Shown piece by piece: positions 33,338 to 41,489 of a DNA stretch of 64,000 nucleotides. The translations under genes were made by a program, and so were the position numbers. Source of the stretch: Bradyrhizobium erythrophlei. GTDB lineage: Bacteria > Pseudomonadota > Alphaproteobacteria > Rhizobiales > Xanthobacteraceae. Position 1 is the stretch's first letter, and each line of letters begins with the position of its first letter. The stretch covers positions 1,612,001 to 1,676,000 of the forward strand of contig NZ_LT670817.1 of assembly GCF_900129425.1 (NCBI RefSeq), written 5' to 3'. A model generated the notes under the pieces. That model saw only the letters and a program-made list of their open reading frames with translations. It searched no databases and was not told the DNA's origin.

Positions 33338-33589
33338 TCACCGGAATTGGCGGCTGGAAATATGATCCGCGCGAACGGTCGAGCGCTGTGCAAATTTGAT
33401 GGTAGAGACAGGCCACTTGCCATAGTGGCCCCTGATCGAGATTCGCAGACCGTGATGCTCGTCAAGCCAAACCTGCTCCACGGTCCCCGCCTTTCCATCG
33501 GTGAGGATGACGGCCTTGCCGACAAGCTCAGACCGGGCCTCATCGAGCGAGCCGAGGATCGTTAGCGCGCGGACCTTCGCAAGTGGCAT
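33338..33589 (-). CDS. Small hypothetical protein
   Basis: 83 residues from ATG 33589 (MPLAKVRALTILGSLDEARS); the frame is open to 33712. The middle LVGKAVILTDGKAGTVEQVW and GLRISIRGHYGKWPVSTIKF look like a small beta-barrel (PRC- or SH3-like). No ribosome site decides the start. It lies in the leftward run of small genes of the decayed element. Function unknown. Confidence 0.45.
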   Translation of the reverse strand: MPLAKVRALTILGSLDEARSELVGKAVILTDGKAGTVEQVWLDEHHGLRISIRGHYGKWPVSTIKFAQRSTVRADHISSRQFR

Positions 33590-33878
33590 GGATGATAGGG
33601 GATAAGAGGTTCGACGATGAAATTCACATAAATTTGGAATCGTTCTACGCTCACGAGCAGACGACACCATTAAATTAACTTTTATAGAGCATTCGGCGAA
33701 ACGCCCCAGCACCCGCGATACCCCCGATCTGGAAACTTGAAGCGGCGCTGAAATGCCGGTCGTGCCGGACGCCTCGACATTCGCCGCCCGTGCATATGAT
33801 CAAGCTCACTCAACAGCGCGAGATCACGCCTTACGCGTGGGTGCATCCCGACGATGATGATCGGCGATTGGGAAAGAC

Positions 33879-34034
33879 CTAGAAAAAGCCTGCGCTCAGG
33901 TCCAGACCGTAGCTCGCAATCATCAGCGAAACGATCAAACCGATACCGCAAAACACGGCAACCATTTTAAGAATATCGACATCGGGCGAGATCGCCGGAA
34001 TCGCATTCGAGAAGATTCTTGCAATTGCAGTCAT
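33879..34034 (-). CDS. 51-residue membrane microprotein
   Basis: MTAIARIFSNAIPAISPDVD is followed by one long hydrophobic helix (ILKMVAVFCGIGLIVSLMIA) and SYGLDLSAGFF. AAGGGAA lies upstream of the ATG on the minus strand. The form suits a phage or plasmid membrane peptide. Function unknown. Confidence 0.5.
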   Translation of the reverse strand: MTAIARIFSNAIPAISPDVDILKMVAVFCGIGLIVSLMIASYGLDLSAGFF

Positions 34035-34189
34035 GGCGGTTCCCTTGGCTGGTTGATCGCGCCGTTGATAAAAAGAGAGACAGGTGTCAGGACGATTTTG
34101 CGCCCACTAAAAATGGTTCGCTTTTGCTTCAAAATTGTTTCGTGCGTCTTCTATGAATCAGTAATCAGTAGGTTCCGAGGACTTAATTT

Positions 34190-34516
34190 TTACTTAACGT
34201 CCCCAGTGCCCGCGCCAGCCTCGCCCATGCCTTCGATCGGTGTGGCCGCCATCACTGTAGCGTCGAACGCAGCGCCGATGGGCGGCGGGACACTCAAGGC
34301 AAATGGCGACTCTAGGCGCTTGTCCGGTTGTCGAGGCGGCCCCGTGCCACAGCATCCGTTATTCCCGCCCATTTCCATCGCGATTGCGATTTGATCGCGC
34401 GTTGCGGACGGATTCGATAAGACTGCGGAAACTGTTTCGCATTTCGTCCGGCGGGTCAGCCGGTCGCCAGCGCATCCCGCCAGCATCAAAGCCAATAGCA
34501 GGGCGGTCATCCTCAC
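34190..34516 (-). CDS. Small lipoprotein
   Basis: 108 residues starting MRMTALLLALMLAGCAGDRL: a short signal with the lipobox LAGC, so Cys 15 would be lipidated. The rest is polar with two nearby cysteines (NNGCCGTG) and a Gly/Ala/Pro-rich end. In the same direction as the other small minus-strand genes. Function unknown. Confidence 0.5.
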   Translation of the reverse strand: MRMTALLLALMLAGCAGDRLTRRTKCETVSAVLSNPSATRDQIAIAMEMGGNNGCCGTGPPRQPDKRLESPFALSVPPPIGAAFDATVMAATPIEGMGEAGAGTGDVK

Positions 34517-34633
34517 TCGGGTAGTCTACCGCAATTAGCGGTCCCTGTTGCGTCTCAACCCCAGGTTGCGCAAGCCGAATCTCGATATAGTGCTCGAATG
34601 AGCGGTGACTTTTTTCAGAACGGCGATTGAGGG

Positions 34634-35449
34634 ATGTTGAGGCATATAAAACGGGCGTCGCCGCTTATATTTGGCGCTGTCGCCTTTTTGATAATTTGGT
34701 GGATTGTTGATAGTTCGCAGGCATTTCAAAACTGCATAAACGAAGCTGAAAATGGCACAGCCCGCGAGTTTTGGGTCTATCGACGATGCCTTGGCGCTTA
34801 TGTAATTGATAAGAACGCGGCCATCACGGCCCTCGGGACTTTGGCGGTCGCGATCTTTACGGCCATCTTGGGCGGCTTCACTATCAGCCTGTCAAAATCG
34901 ACTCGTATCGCCGCCGAGGCTGCACAAAAAGCTGCGGACGCCGCATTTGCAGCCGAGCGCGCCCGCTTTTTCGTGGTCGTCGATAAGCACAACCTCACGG
35001 AGATCGTCAAACTCGTTGAAAGTTCGGGGGCCAGCGAAAACAGTGGCATTCCGGGCGGAGACAACGTCTGCATCACCTATCGATTCAAAAACTATGGGAA
35101 AACCCTTGAAGTGGTTAGAGAATTGATTGTTGACTCGATGATAGACACTGAGCCGGTCGATCCCCCGGCCCTCTTTCTCTCCACTAAAGATTTTCCGGAA
35201 TATATGATCGGGGCAAGCGGCTCGACCAAGGTGGTCAACTACAGCCCGGTCAAGCGACCACTTGTTTCTCACGTTCGATCTATAGGGCGCAACTCCGCAC
35301 ATCTGTGGTTTTTCGGACGTTTGTACTACGATGACGTTTTCGGAAATCACCAAGTTCATCGCTTCTATTTTCGAAGCAAATGCCCTCTCGGAAGTGATTC
35401 CATCGTTTTGCAGCCCTTCGAATACAAGGATTACAACCAAAGCACATAG
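34634..35449 (+). CDS. Membrane protein of unknown function
   Basis: 271 residues. Two N-terminal membrane helices (SPLIFGAVAFLIIWWIVDSS and NAAITALGTLAVAIFTAILG) are followed by an Ala-rich helix (RIAAEAAQKAADAAFAAERA) and a soluble beta-rich domain (RFFVVVDKHNLTEIVKLVES to the end). The loop between the helices holds two Cys. This topology, two helices then a coiled coil then a beta domain, recurs in phage- and plasmid-borne hypothetical proteins. AT-richer than the catabolic operons. It is the only sizeable plus-strand gene in the decayed element. Confidence 0.6.
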   Translation: MLRHIKRASPLIFGAVAFLIIWWIVDSSQAFQNCINEAENGTAREFWVYRRCLGAYVIDKNAAITALGTLAVAIFTAILGGFTISLSKSTRIAAEAAQKAADAAFAAERARFFVVVDKHNLTEIVKLVESSGASENSGIPGGDNVCITYRFKNYGKTLEVVRELIVDSMIDTEPVDPPALFLSTKDFPEYMIGASGSTKVVNYSPVKRPLVSHVRSIGRNSAHLWFFGRLYYDDVFGNHQVHRFYFRSKCPLGSDSIVLQPFEYKDYNQST

Positions 35450-35458
35450 AGCCGGACC

Positions 35459-35650
35459 GTCGCCAAGAATTCAAGAATGTCTGACCGGGCAATCGCGCTC
35501 GCAACCGGCGTCGGTAAAATGACAGTCAATAGAGCAAGGACTGGTGTCGCCCCAGATGGGGCAGCGCCACCTCGCAAGCCGACCAAGCGTCCCGACAGCC
35601 CCGAATTTACGCGCACCGCTGCGGCTGTCGCCAAAAATCCAGAGATGCGC
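35459..35650 (+). pseudogene. Helix-turn-helix fragment
   Basis: VAKNSRMSDRAIALATGVGK then MTVNRARTGVAPDG is a helix-turn-helix of the kind seen in phage or plasmid regulators (DRAIAxATGVxxxTVxRAR). It has no clear start or natural end and overlaps the minus-strand gene at 35661. Likely a relic. Confidence 0.45.
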
Positions 35651-35660
35651 TGGCTGCCGA

Positions 35661-35867
35661 TCACTCGTCGGCGTCATAGAACCGGATGCGCAATGACCGG
35701 GTGTGCGCCTCACAAACTCGACGGCCTTTGCGATCTGTGCCTGCTTCACGCGTGCAACGGTATGGCGGCAAGTCACCATCGTATTGCGGCATGGTCATTG
35801 CCTCGCACCTGCCGTTGAGCGTGTCGGCTAGGCCAGTGTCGGAGCTGATTTTGAATGGTGGTGTCAT
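35661..35867 (-). CDS. Small Cys-containing hypothetical protein
   Basis: 68 residues from ATG 35867 (MTPPFKISSDTGLADTLNGR). GRCEAMTMPQYDGDLPPYRC, TREAGTDRKGRRVCEAHTRS carries three Cys and one His with spacing suited to a small zinc-binding fold. Similar short proteins occur in Bradyrhizobium phage-like islands. No function known. Confidence 0.5.
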   Translation of the reverse strand: MTPPFKISSDTGLADTLNGRCEAMTMPQYDGDLPPYRCTREAGTDRKGRRVCEAHTRSLRIRFYDADE

Positions 35868-35959
35868 GTAGGCTAGCGCTTTGGCGGGCTGATGGTTCCC
35901 GGTCAAGGGCGTAGCCGTTGCGAATCGCCAGAAATGACGCCCGCCAGCCGCCTCGACCG

Positions 35960-36427
35960 ATGACGTTCAGGATCGGCATCATCTCCGACACCCACGGCCT
36001 GTTGTGGCCGGAAGCGGAACGTCGTTTGGCCGGTGTGGATCACATCATTCACGGTGGCGACATCGGACGTCACGACATCATCGCCGCTTTCCGCCGGATC
36101 GCACCGGTCACCGCGATCAAGGGGAACGTGGACACGGACGACTGGGCTAATGAATACTCCCACACCGAACTCGTGCGCCTCGCCGGCCGGTCCATCTTCG
36201 TCTTGCACGATCTGCAGGCCTTGCGGGTCGATCCCATCGCGCTCAGCATCGATGTCGTAGTCTCAGGCCATTCCCACGTGCCGAAGGTCGAAATGGTGGG
36301 CGGCGTGCTCTACTTGAACCCCGGAAGCGCGGGCCGGCGGCGTTTCAGGTTGCCGATCACGCTCGCGACGCTCGACATCACGCCCGACGGCCTGCGACCG
36401 ACCATCCACGACCTCGGGCAGGGCTAA
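35960..36427 (+). CDS. Metallophosphoesterase, YfcE/MJ0936 family
   Basis: 155 residues from ATG 35960. All metal-binding motifs of the calcineurin-like fold are present: GIISDTHGLLW, HIIHGGDIGRHD, AIKGNVDTDD, VVVSGHSHVPKVE, and LNPGSAGRRRF near the end. The family hydrolyses small phosphodiesters with Mn or Ni. The next gene is convergent and ends 17 bases beyond. It is intact and looks like ordinary chromosomal content. Confidence 0.88.
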   Translation: MTFRIGIISDTHGLLWPEAERRLAGVDHIIHGGDIGRHDIIAAFRRIAPVTAIKGNVDTDDWANEYSHTELVRLAGRSIFVLHDLQALRVDPIALSIDVVVSGHSHVPKVEMVGGVLYLNPGSAGRRRFRLPITLATLDITPDGLRPTIHDLGQG

Positions 36428-36444
36428 ATCGCGGGCCCGATGAG

Positions 36445-37656
36445 TCATCCAGTGCCTGATCCCAATGCGACCGGCTTTAGCTCATTCTTGCGCAACGTTA
36501 CAAGGCTGAGGACGAGGGCGGCCACGGAGGCCGCAGCGACCGTTGCGACCATTGGCAGTGAGGTGCGGTCGAAGAACAGCCCGGCAATACCGGTGATTAT
36601 TGCGCCGGCGACCATCTGCAGCGTGCCGCCGAGCGCCGAGGCGATGCCGGCGATGCGGCCGTGATTTTCCAGCGACAGCACCATCGTCGACGGAATCACG
36701 AGCCCGAGAAACGCGAACGACACGAACAACAGCGGGATCAGCACGCGTAGGCTGTCGAAGCCCGCCAACGTCAGCGCCAGCAACAGCACAGCGAACGACG
36801 CATAGGCCGACACGGCCGCCATCACCATCCGGCCCATGCCGAAGCGGCCGCCTAGGAAGCCCGCGAATTGCGAGGCGCCGATGAAGCCGATGGCATTGAT
36901 CGAGAATGCCATGCTGTATTGCGTCGGCGTCAGGCCATAGTGGCCGATATAGACGAAGGACGATGTCGACAGGAACGCGAAGAAACTGGAAATGCCGAGC
37001 CCGCCGATGAACGTCAGCCCGAGGAAATGCCAGTCCCGCAGCAACTCGCCGAAATTGCCGAACACACCGCGGATGCTGCCTGGGATGCGCTCATGGGCCG
37101 GGCGGGTTTCCGGCAGCAGGAAAGCCACCAGCAACAGCGCGATCAGCGCCGCGACGCCGACCGCGACGAACACCGCGCGCCAGCCGAACGGCACGATCAA
37201 CGCGCTTCCGGTCAACGGGGCGAGGATCGGCGACACTGAGAACACCAGCATCACCAGCGACATCAGCCTGGTCGCCTCGGCGCCAGTGTGGAGGTCGCGG
37301 ATGATCGCGCGCGGGATCACGCCCATTGCCGCACCGATCCCTTGCAGGAAGCGAAACGCGATCAGCCAGCCGATGGTCGCCGAAAACGCGCAACCGATCG
37401 CTCCTAGAATGAAAAGCGTTAGTCCGCCATACAGCGGGAGCTTGCGGCCGTAAACATCCGACAACGGCCCGTAGACGATCTGGCACAGGCCGAACGAGAC
37501 GAAGAACGCGATCAGCGTCATCTGCGTCGCCGAGGTCGTGGCATGCAGATCGGCAGCGATCGCCGGCAACGCCGGCAGATACATGTCGATCGCGAACGGA
37601 CCGACCGCGGACAAAAGCCCGAGCACGACGGCGTTACGGGTGAACGAAGAGGCCAT
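36445..37656 (-). CDS. Bcr/CflA family MFS multidrug efflux transporter
   Basis: 403 residues from ATG 37656, behind AAGAAGA. Twelve membrane segments. The first contains the Bcr/CflA hallmark AVGPFAIDMYLPALPAIAAD, and the loop between helices 2 and 3 is YGPLSDVYGRKLPLYGG (MFS motif A). AMGVIPRAIIRDLHTG is motif C-like for the DHA1 family. Proton-driven export of drugs such as bicyclomycin or chloramphenicol is the family role. The specific substrate is unknown. Convergent with the metallophosphoesterase gene. Confidence 0.88.
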   Translation of the reverse strand: MASSFTRNAVVLGLLSAVGPFAIDMYLPALPAIAADLHATTSATQMTLIAFFVSFGLCQIVYGPLSDVYGRKLPLYGGLTLFILGAIGCAFSATIGWLIAFRFLQGIGAAMGVIPRAIIRDLHTGAEATRLMSLVMLVFSVSPILAPLTGSALIVPFGWRAVFVAVGVAALIALLLVAFLLPETRPAHERIPGSIRGVFGNFGELLRDWHFLGLTFIGGLGISSFFAFLSTSSFVYIGHYGLTPTQYSMAFSINAIGFIGASQFAGFLGGRFGMGRMVMAAVSAYASFAVLLLALTLAGFDSLRVLIPLLFVSFAFLGLVIPSTMVLSLENHGRIAGIASALGGTLQMVAGAIITGIAGLFFDRTSLPMVATVAAASVAALVLSLVTLRKNELKPVALGSGTG

Positions 37657-37720
37657 GAAATCTTCTTTTTTTGTTCGGTGAGGCAGTGCTTGGCGTCCGA
37701 TCACGCCGATTAGAGCGCCT

Positions 37721-37870
37721 TCAGCCTGTTTTCAGACAACTCCGGGTCATCTCGCGCAACTCTTCAATGGATCCCGGGCGAACACTTTGATCTGCGATGT
37801 CCGAGAACGCTGCCATCGTCCGGCGTTGATCACCTTTCGGCTTGGCTTGCTCGGTTAACACATTGGTCAT
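37721..37870 (-). CDS. Small 49-residue protein
   Basis: MTNVLTEQAKPKGDQRRTMA, AFSDIADQSVRPGSIEELRE, MTRSCLKTG. GGAAAGGA immediately precedes the ATG on the minus strand. Polar, without membrane segments. It reads toward the MFS gene with 64 bases between, so it could be a leader gene of that unit. Function unknown. Confidence 0.42.
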   Translation of the reverse strand: MTNVLTEQAKPKGDQRRTMAAFSDIADQSVRPGSIEELREMTRSCLKTG

Positions 37871-37914
37871 TCCTTTCCAGGCATTTTCGCACTTCCATTT
37901 ATCAGGGAGGCACC

Positions 37915-38184
37915 ATGTCTGACGTCACCATTCCCGGCGGCAAAATTCGCGCGTTCGTCGAACGGATCGAAAATCTGGACACCGAAATGCTCGAGTTGAG
38001 CGAGCAAAAGAAGGAAGTGTTTGCGGAGGCCAAAGGCGACGGATTCGACGTAAAGATTCTGAAAGAGATCATCAAGCTCCGAAAACAGGACCAGGAAGAG
38101 CGCGACGAGCGCGAGAGCATGCTCGATCTCTACATGCGCGCCATGGAGCAGGCAGGGTCGGAGAAGGTCGCCAAGGCCGCATGA
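37915..38184 (+). CDS. DUF2312 (GapR-like) protein
   Basis: 89 residues behind GGGAGG. It has the full DUF2312/UPF0335 pattern: KIRAFVERIENLDTEMLELS, EQKKEVFAEAKGDGFDVKIL, KEIIKLRKQDQEERDERESM. In Caulobacter GapR clamps overtwisted DNA ahead of replication forks and polymerases, and some phages and plasmids carry copies. Members form an antiparallel coiled coil, visible in the heptads here. Because it lies in an accessory region, it may be an extra copy rather than the housekeeping gene. Divergent from the 49-residue gene. Confidence 0.88.
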   Translation: MSDVTIPGGKIRAFVERIENLDTEMLELSEQKKEVFAEAKGDGFDVKILKEIIKLRKQDQEERDERESMLDLYMRAMEQAGSEKVAKAA

Positions 38185-38263
38185 TGACGCATGGGGAGGC
38201 GACGACGGCTCAACTCGCCTCCTCATCCGCCGTGTGTCGGTAATGATTCCGTCTCAAAGCCGA

Positions 38264-38291
38264 CGTAGATCGCGAGTTCTCGCGATCTACG
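38264..38291. repeat. 28 bp perfect palindrome
   Basis: CGTAGATCGCGAG (38264-38276) is followed by TT and its exact reverse complement (38279-38291). It lies 80 bases after the DUF2312 gene. No T-run follows, so it is either a very stable RNA hairpin marking a 3' end or a protein-binding palindrome. Confidence 0.7.
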
Positions 38292-38475
38292 CTCTGACGG
38301 AAAATCGGCTGAGCGCCGTCAAGGTCTGCAATCGCGGCTCCACTTCGGAGAGATAGATCTCCGTTCTGAGAAATGCGATTTCGTCTTCAAGTTGGTTCTC
38401 CCCAACGTCGATGTACCAAGACCTCGGCCGACCGTCGCTTCCGTCGCTCCATCTATCGGGCAATGCCGAACTGCC

Positions 38476-38688
38476 GACGATTTAAGCGTTCAGGGTAACA
38501 TCAAGGGCCTGCGGTCCCTCGCGGAGGCGCTGCAGCTTGCCATGGACAATGGCGCTAAGCGGGCGCTGATCCCCTTAGAAAACAAACGAAGCTTTCTGGA
38601 AGTCACAGGCGACGTCGTCGAGCACGTAGATCCGATCTTCTTTGGGGATCCCAAGACGGCAGCCTTAAAGGCGCTAGGGCTCAATTGA
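38476..38688 (+). pseudogene. C-terminal relic of BrxL (BREX Lon-like protease)
   Basis: DLSVQGNIKGLRSLAEALQL, AMDNGAKRALIPLENKRSFL, EVTGDVVEHVDPIFFGDPKT, AALKALGLN matches the last 70 residues of BrxL: LAxxLQxAxDxGAKxxLxP, then DPxxxxDPxxAxxKALG. BrxL normally exceeds 650 residues, and none of the rest is present upstream. It suggests that a BREX anti-phage locus once lay here and was lost. The gene name rests on pattern memory and should be checked by search. Confidence 0.55.
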
Positions 38689-39282
38689 TCCTATTGAACG
38701 GGTTCCGGGCCCCGGTCAGGGGCCCCGGCGGTGAATCTGGGGAAACGGGGCCATTAAGCCGGGTTCGTCGATCCTGACGGCCCGCAGCGGCTGGCCCTGC
38801 GCCGCAGCGCCGTCGCCTGGTCCAGACGGGACCTGGATCTTCCGGACTATCGAGCGGATTGTCGATAGACCACAAACGCCTCATCTGATGAGTGCAGATA
38901 TTGCCGAGAAGTTGGGACGAGCCCCGGCGGAAGGCTTCCGCCCTCCCAGCGACCCGCAGAACTCGGCAATGTCCGCGCTCATTGAGTATTTGAAGGGGGC
39001 AGGAGCAAAGTTGGTTGGAACAACAGGAACTCGTCCCAGCTCTTCCAATATGGTGGAGCGAACCGCATTAACCTGGCGATCTGGTCGACTTTGGCGGCGC
39101 TCCTACGTGGGTAAAGAGGTAGCTAGGGTGGTGACCGGGGGGGCGCATAGCGCTGTGAGCCCGCCGCGCCCTTCTACAGACGTGGTAGACAGTCGCGGCG
39201 GGTATCAGGCAGATCAGGCGGAAAATTTCCAAACGGGGGCTTCCTATGGCGCCCTCTGCGAAGAGGTTGGGCCGATGCCCTC
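38689..39282. other. Non-coding stretch
   Basis: About 600 bases without a supportable gene. The frame at 38888-39310 is open but its composition is random and it reads into the nested palindrome at 39283. Confidence 0.4.
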
Positions 39283-39347
39283 GGCGGACCACCTGGCTAA
39301 GGGAAGCTAAATCGCCTTAGCTTCCCTTAGCTGCGGAGTAGTCCGCC
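39283..39347. repeat. Nested inverted repeat (65 bp cruciform)
   Basis: An outer pair GGCGGAC (39283-39289) and GTCCGCC (39341-39347) encloses an inner perfect 14 bp pair, CTAAGGGAAGCTAA (39297-39310) and TTAGCTTCCCTTAG (39317-39330), with loop ATCGCC. The layout is a long imperfect cruciform, like a recombination site or a mobile palindromic element. It sits between the BrxL relic and the integrase remnant. Confidence 0.65.
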
Positions 39348-39356
39348 TAGCGCAAC

Positions 39357-39560
39357 GTGAAGTATCCGGTGACGCCTGACGGCCGCTACTTCGTCGTCCA
39401 CGGCAGGCTCTGGCGCATGGCGAACTCCGGTCTCGATGAGGCTAACCGAACTGATATCGTTGGCCGGCTGATGGCGGCCCGACCGGCGGTACGGAAGGCC
39501 AAGAAGGCGTCCGACAGCGAGGCGGATAACCTAGAATTTCGCGACGCACGATGGGAGGTC
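39357..39560 (+). pseudogene. Conserved hypothetical protein, 3'-truncated
   Basis: From GTG 39357: MKYPVTPDGRYFVVHGRLWR followed by MANSGLDEANRTDIVGRLMA and ARPAVRKAKKASDSEADNLE. This matches the first 60 or so residues of a common proteobacterial protein of about 110-120 residues. The expected continuation (a VDEAKRALGERGPVWW-type end) is replaced by sequence that belongs to the integrase region. Function of the family unknown. Confidence 0.55.
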
Positions 39561-40374
39561 AGCCCCCATCACCCGCCGGGGGAGCCAGATTCACCGTCAA
39601 TTCCTTGCAAAGCAGATCTGGCAGTGGAGAAGGTTCCTCATCGCCGAAGGCATATTCGCCAAAGTCCGGCGTGTTAATCGGCGTGGGGTCCCAACGCCGA
39701 TCGGCGAGGTAAGCTATTGATCTGTCTAGCGGTGGAGGGGTCACTCTTGGACGCTTATTCACAGTATGGCGCAAAGTGTGTGGTGTGACCCTACCGGTCA
39801 GGCCGGCGAGCCTCACGGCGCTGTGGAAACCCCTCTTCACCGATGAGATCGGCTTGCCGTTGTACTCAACGAAGCAGTTGGCGATCAGCTTCCGCGCTGA
39901 CCAGCGCCGCATGTGGGCCAGCAGCCGCGGCGGTATAGGTGCCGGCGTCTGACGCTTCTTGGTGGTTCGCCTGCCGATTGGCTTGCGATAGAAAATGCCA
40001 CGCTCGAGATCGACATATGATCGGCCGGGTTCAGCGTATGGCGATGCTGAGGCGATCGCGCCCGCCCTGGTGCCGGTGTACAAGCCGATCAGAACGAACC
40101 TGGCAACATGTCTCAGCGGCCGTCGGTCCGTCTGCACCGGGCGACCTTTTGACGTGCCCGAATGGATCGTCTGCTTCTCCCGATAGCGCCAACAATGCCA
40201 AATCAGCGCTGCCGCTTCGCCGCGCGTGAGCCACCTGTCGCGCGCTTCGCCTTTCCGCGGAAGGGACACGCGGACGAGCCCGCGGTGAAAGCCTTCCTTT
40301 GCATGGTGGTTGATAGCTGCGCGAAATGTCTCGAGATCGCGTCGTGCGCCGCCTGGGCTACCCGAAGCGCGCAC
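39559..40374 (-). pseudogene. Tyrosine recombinase (integrase), truncated
   Basis: The frame holds the catalytic domain of a phage/ICE integrase: RWLTRGEAAALIWHCWRYRE, FVLIGLYTGTRAGAIASASP (catalytic Arg in TGTRAGAI), RLAGLTGRVTPHTLRHT (H-x-x-R-H box). It should then give the second His/Trp box and the nucleophilic Tyr about 35 residues later, but after TLRHTV the sequence changes to NKRPRVTPPPLDRSIAYLAD and neither is present. The N-terminal part is also lost or out of frame. It is therefore inactive. It probably once mobilised the element covering about 28-40 kb. Confidence 0.72.
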
Positions 40375-40739
40375 CAGATCTTGGCAAGATCAAGTCTGAC
40401 AAGTTCGTGGGTCCCTAAGGAAAAGCTCAGAGCAGTTGTGTTCGGTTGGATGGACGACTTTCATCTCGAGAAAGGCGATGTTGCCTTGGGGGTGGAGGGC
40501 GGGGGACCGACAGGATTTAGTCGCATTTCAACTGATAAGGTTTTTACACAAATGGAGTTAGTGGGCGACCGATAAGGTTTGGTCGCAAACGGAGTCAGTT
40601 GGCGGACTGATAAGAAAAGTTGCATACGTTGCCGACTCTCGAATCGATAAGGAGTTCATGTCGCTGCATGCTCTGGTCAGCTTCTCCTCCGTGATCCGAG
40701 CTCGGGCAGAACTGACGAAATCACTTCGCTCCATTAGCT
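40375..40739. other. Intergenic stretch containing repeat copy 2
   Basis: Between the integrase remnant and the SDR gene. It contains part of the integrase 5' end in a shifted frame (40375-40460) and the 38 bp tandem repeat. No other gene is seen. Confidence 0.45.
40512..40620 (+). repeat. Dispersed 38 bp tandem repeat, copy 2
   Basis: Three units end in ACTGATAAG at 40531, ACCGATAAG at 40568 and ACTGATAAG at 40606, a period of 37-38 bp. The best unit reads GGTCGCAAACGGAGTCAGTT then GGCGGACTGATAAG. Same orientation as copies 1 and 3. It marks the left edge of the carbohydrate module at 40740-51039. Confidence 0.78.
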
Positions 40740-41474
40740 TCATCCCGCCAGGAACCCGCCATCGACCGCGACCACCGTTCCGGTGGCGTATTGCGAAGCC
40801 GGCATGCAGAGGAAGGCAACCGCGCCTGCAATGTCTTCCGGCTGTCCCCAGCGCTTGAACGCGGTGCGGTCGGCGATGCGCTGATAATGCGCGAGATCGG
40901 TGCGGCCGACCGCGTTGATCGCGGTTTCGATATAGCCGGGCGCAACGGCATTGACGCGGATGCCGTCCTCGGCCCACTTCAAGGCAAGCGCCTTGGTCAG
41001 CATCACGACGCCGCCCTTGCTGGCGCAATAGGCCGGGATTCGCGGCAGCGCCAGCGTGGCATTCATCGAGGCGATGTTGACGATCGAACCTTTCTGCTCC
41101 GCGAGCAGCGGGCGGAACGCCATACAGGTCCGGAACGTGCCGGTAAGGTTGACGTCGAGCACCCTCATGAAGGTCTCGATCTCGAATTCCTTGTCGCGCG
41201 CGAGAATGCCGGCGCAGTTGACCAGCGCGTCCACGCGCTGGTGCTTCCGGGCGAAGGACGTAACGGCTTCGTCATTGGTGACATCGAGCGTCGCGAGCGT
41301 GAGCCCGGCGCGTGGATTAAGGAGAGTCCGCGCGAGATCAGTCTCGTTCGCACCGGTTGCCGTGACGGTCGCACCAAGATCGCAAAACTGGTTACTGACC
41401 GCAGCGCCAATGTCGCCGGCGCCGCCGATCACGACGGCATGAAAGTCGGGAGCGAGTGAAAAATTCAAATTCAT
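40740..41474 (-). CDS. SDR family oxidoreductase
   Basis: 244 residues, classical short-chain dehydrogenase: cofactor loop VVIGGAGDIGAAVS, DALVNCAGILARD (NAG motif), catalytic Ser in IVNIASMNATLA, and Tyr/Lys in IPAYCASKGGVV. The C-terminus is ATGTVVAVDGGFLAG. It starts 15 bases after the LacI gene on the same strand, so both are probably one transcript divergent from the ABC operon at 42716. Likely oxidises a sugar or polyol brought in by that system. Cofactor preference not clear. Confidence 0.88.
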   Translation of the reverse strand: MNLNFSLAPDFHAVVIGGAGDIGAAVSNQFCDLGATVTATGANETDLARTLLNPRAGLTLATLDVTNDEAVTSFARKHQRVDALVNCAGILARDKEFEIETFMRVLDVNLTGTFRTCMAFRPLLAEQKGSIVNIASMNATLALPRIPAYCASKGGVVMLTKALALKWAEDGIRVNAVAPGYIETAINAVGRTDLAHYQRIADRTAFKRWGQPEDIAGAVAFLCMPASQYATGTVVAVDGGFLAG

Positions 41475-41489
41475 CGGGACTGTCTCACT

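Noticed and set aside
38888..39310. 140-codon frame before the nested palindrome
   Set aside because: Random-looking composition, no start signal, and it reads into the palindrome.
40512..40620. Possible CRISPR array
   Set aside because: Units are contiguous, degenerate and only 2-3 per site, with no unique spacers and no cas genes.
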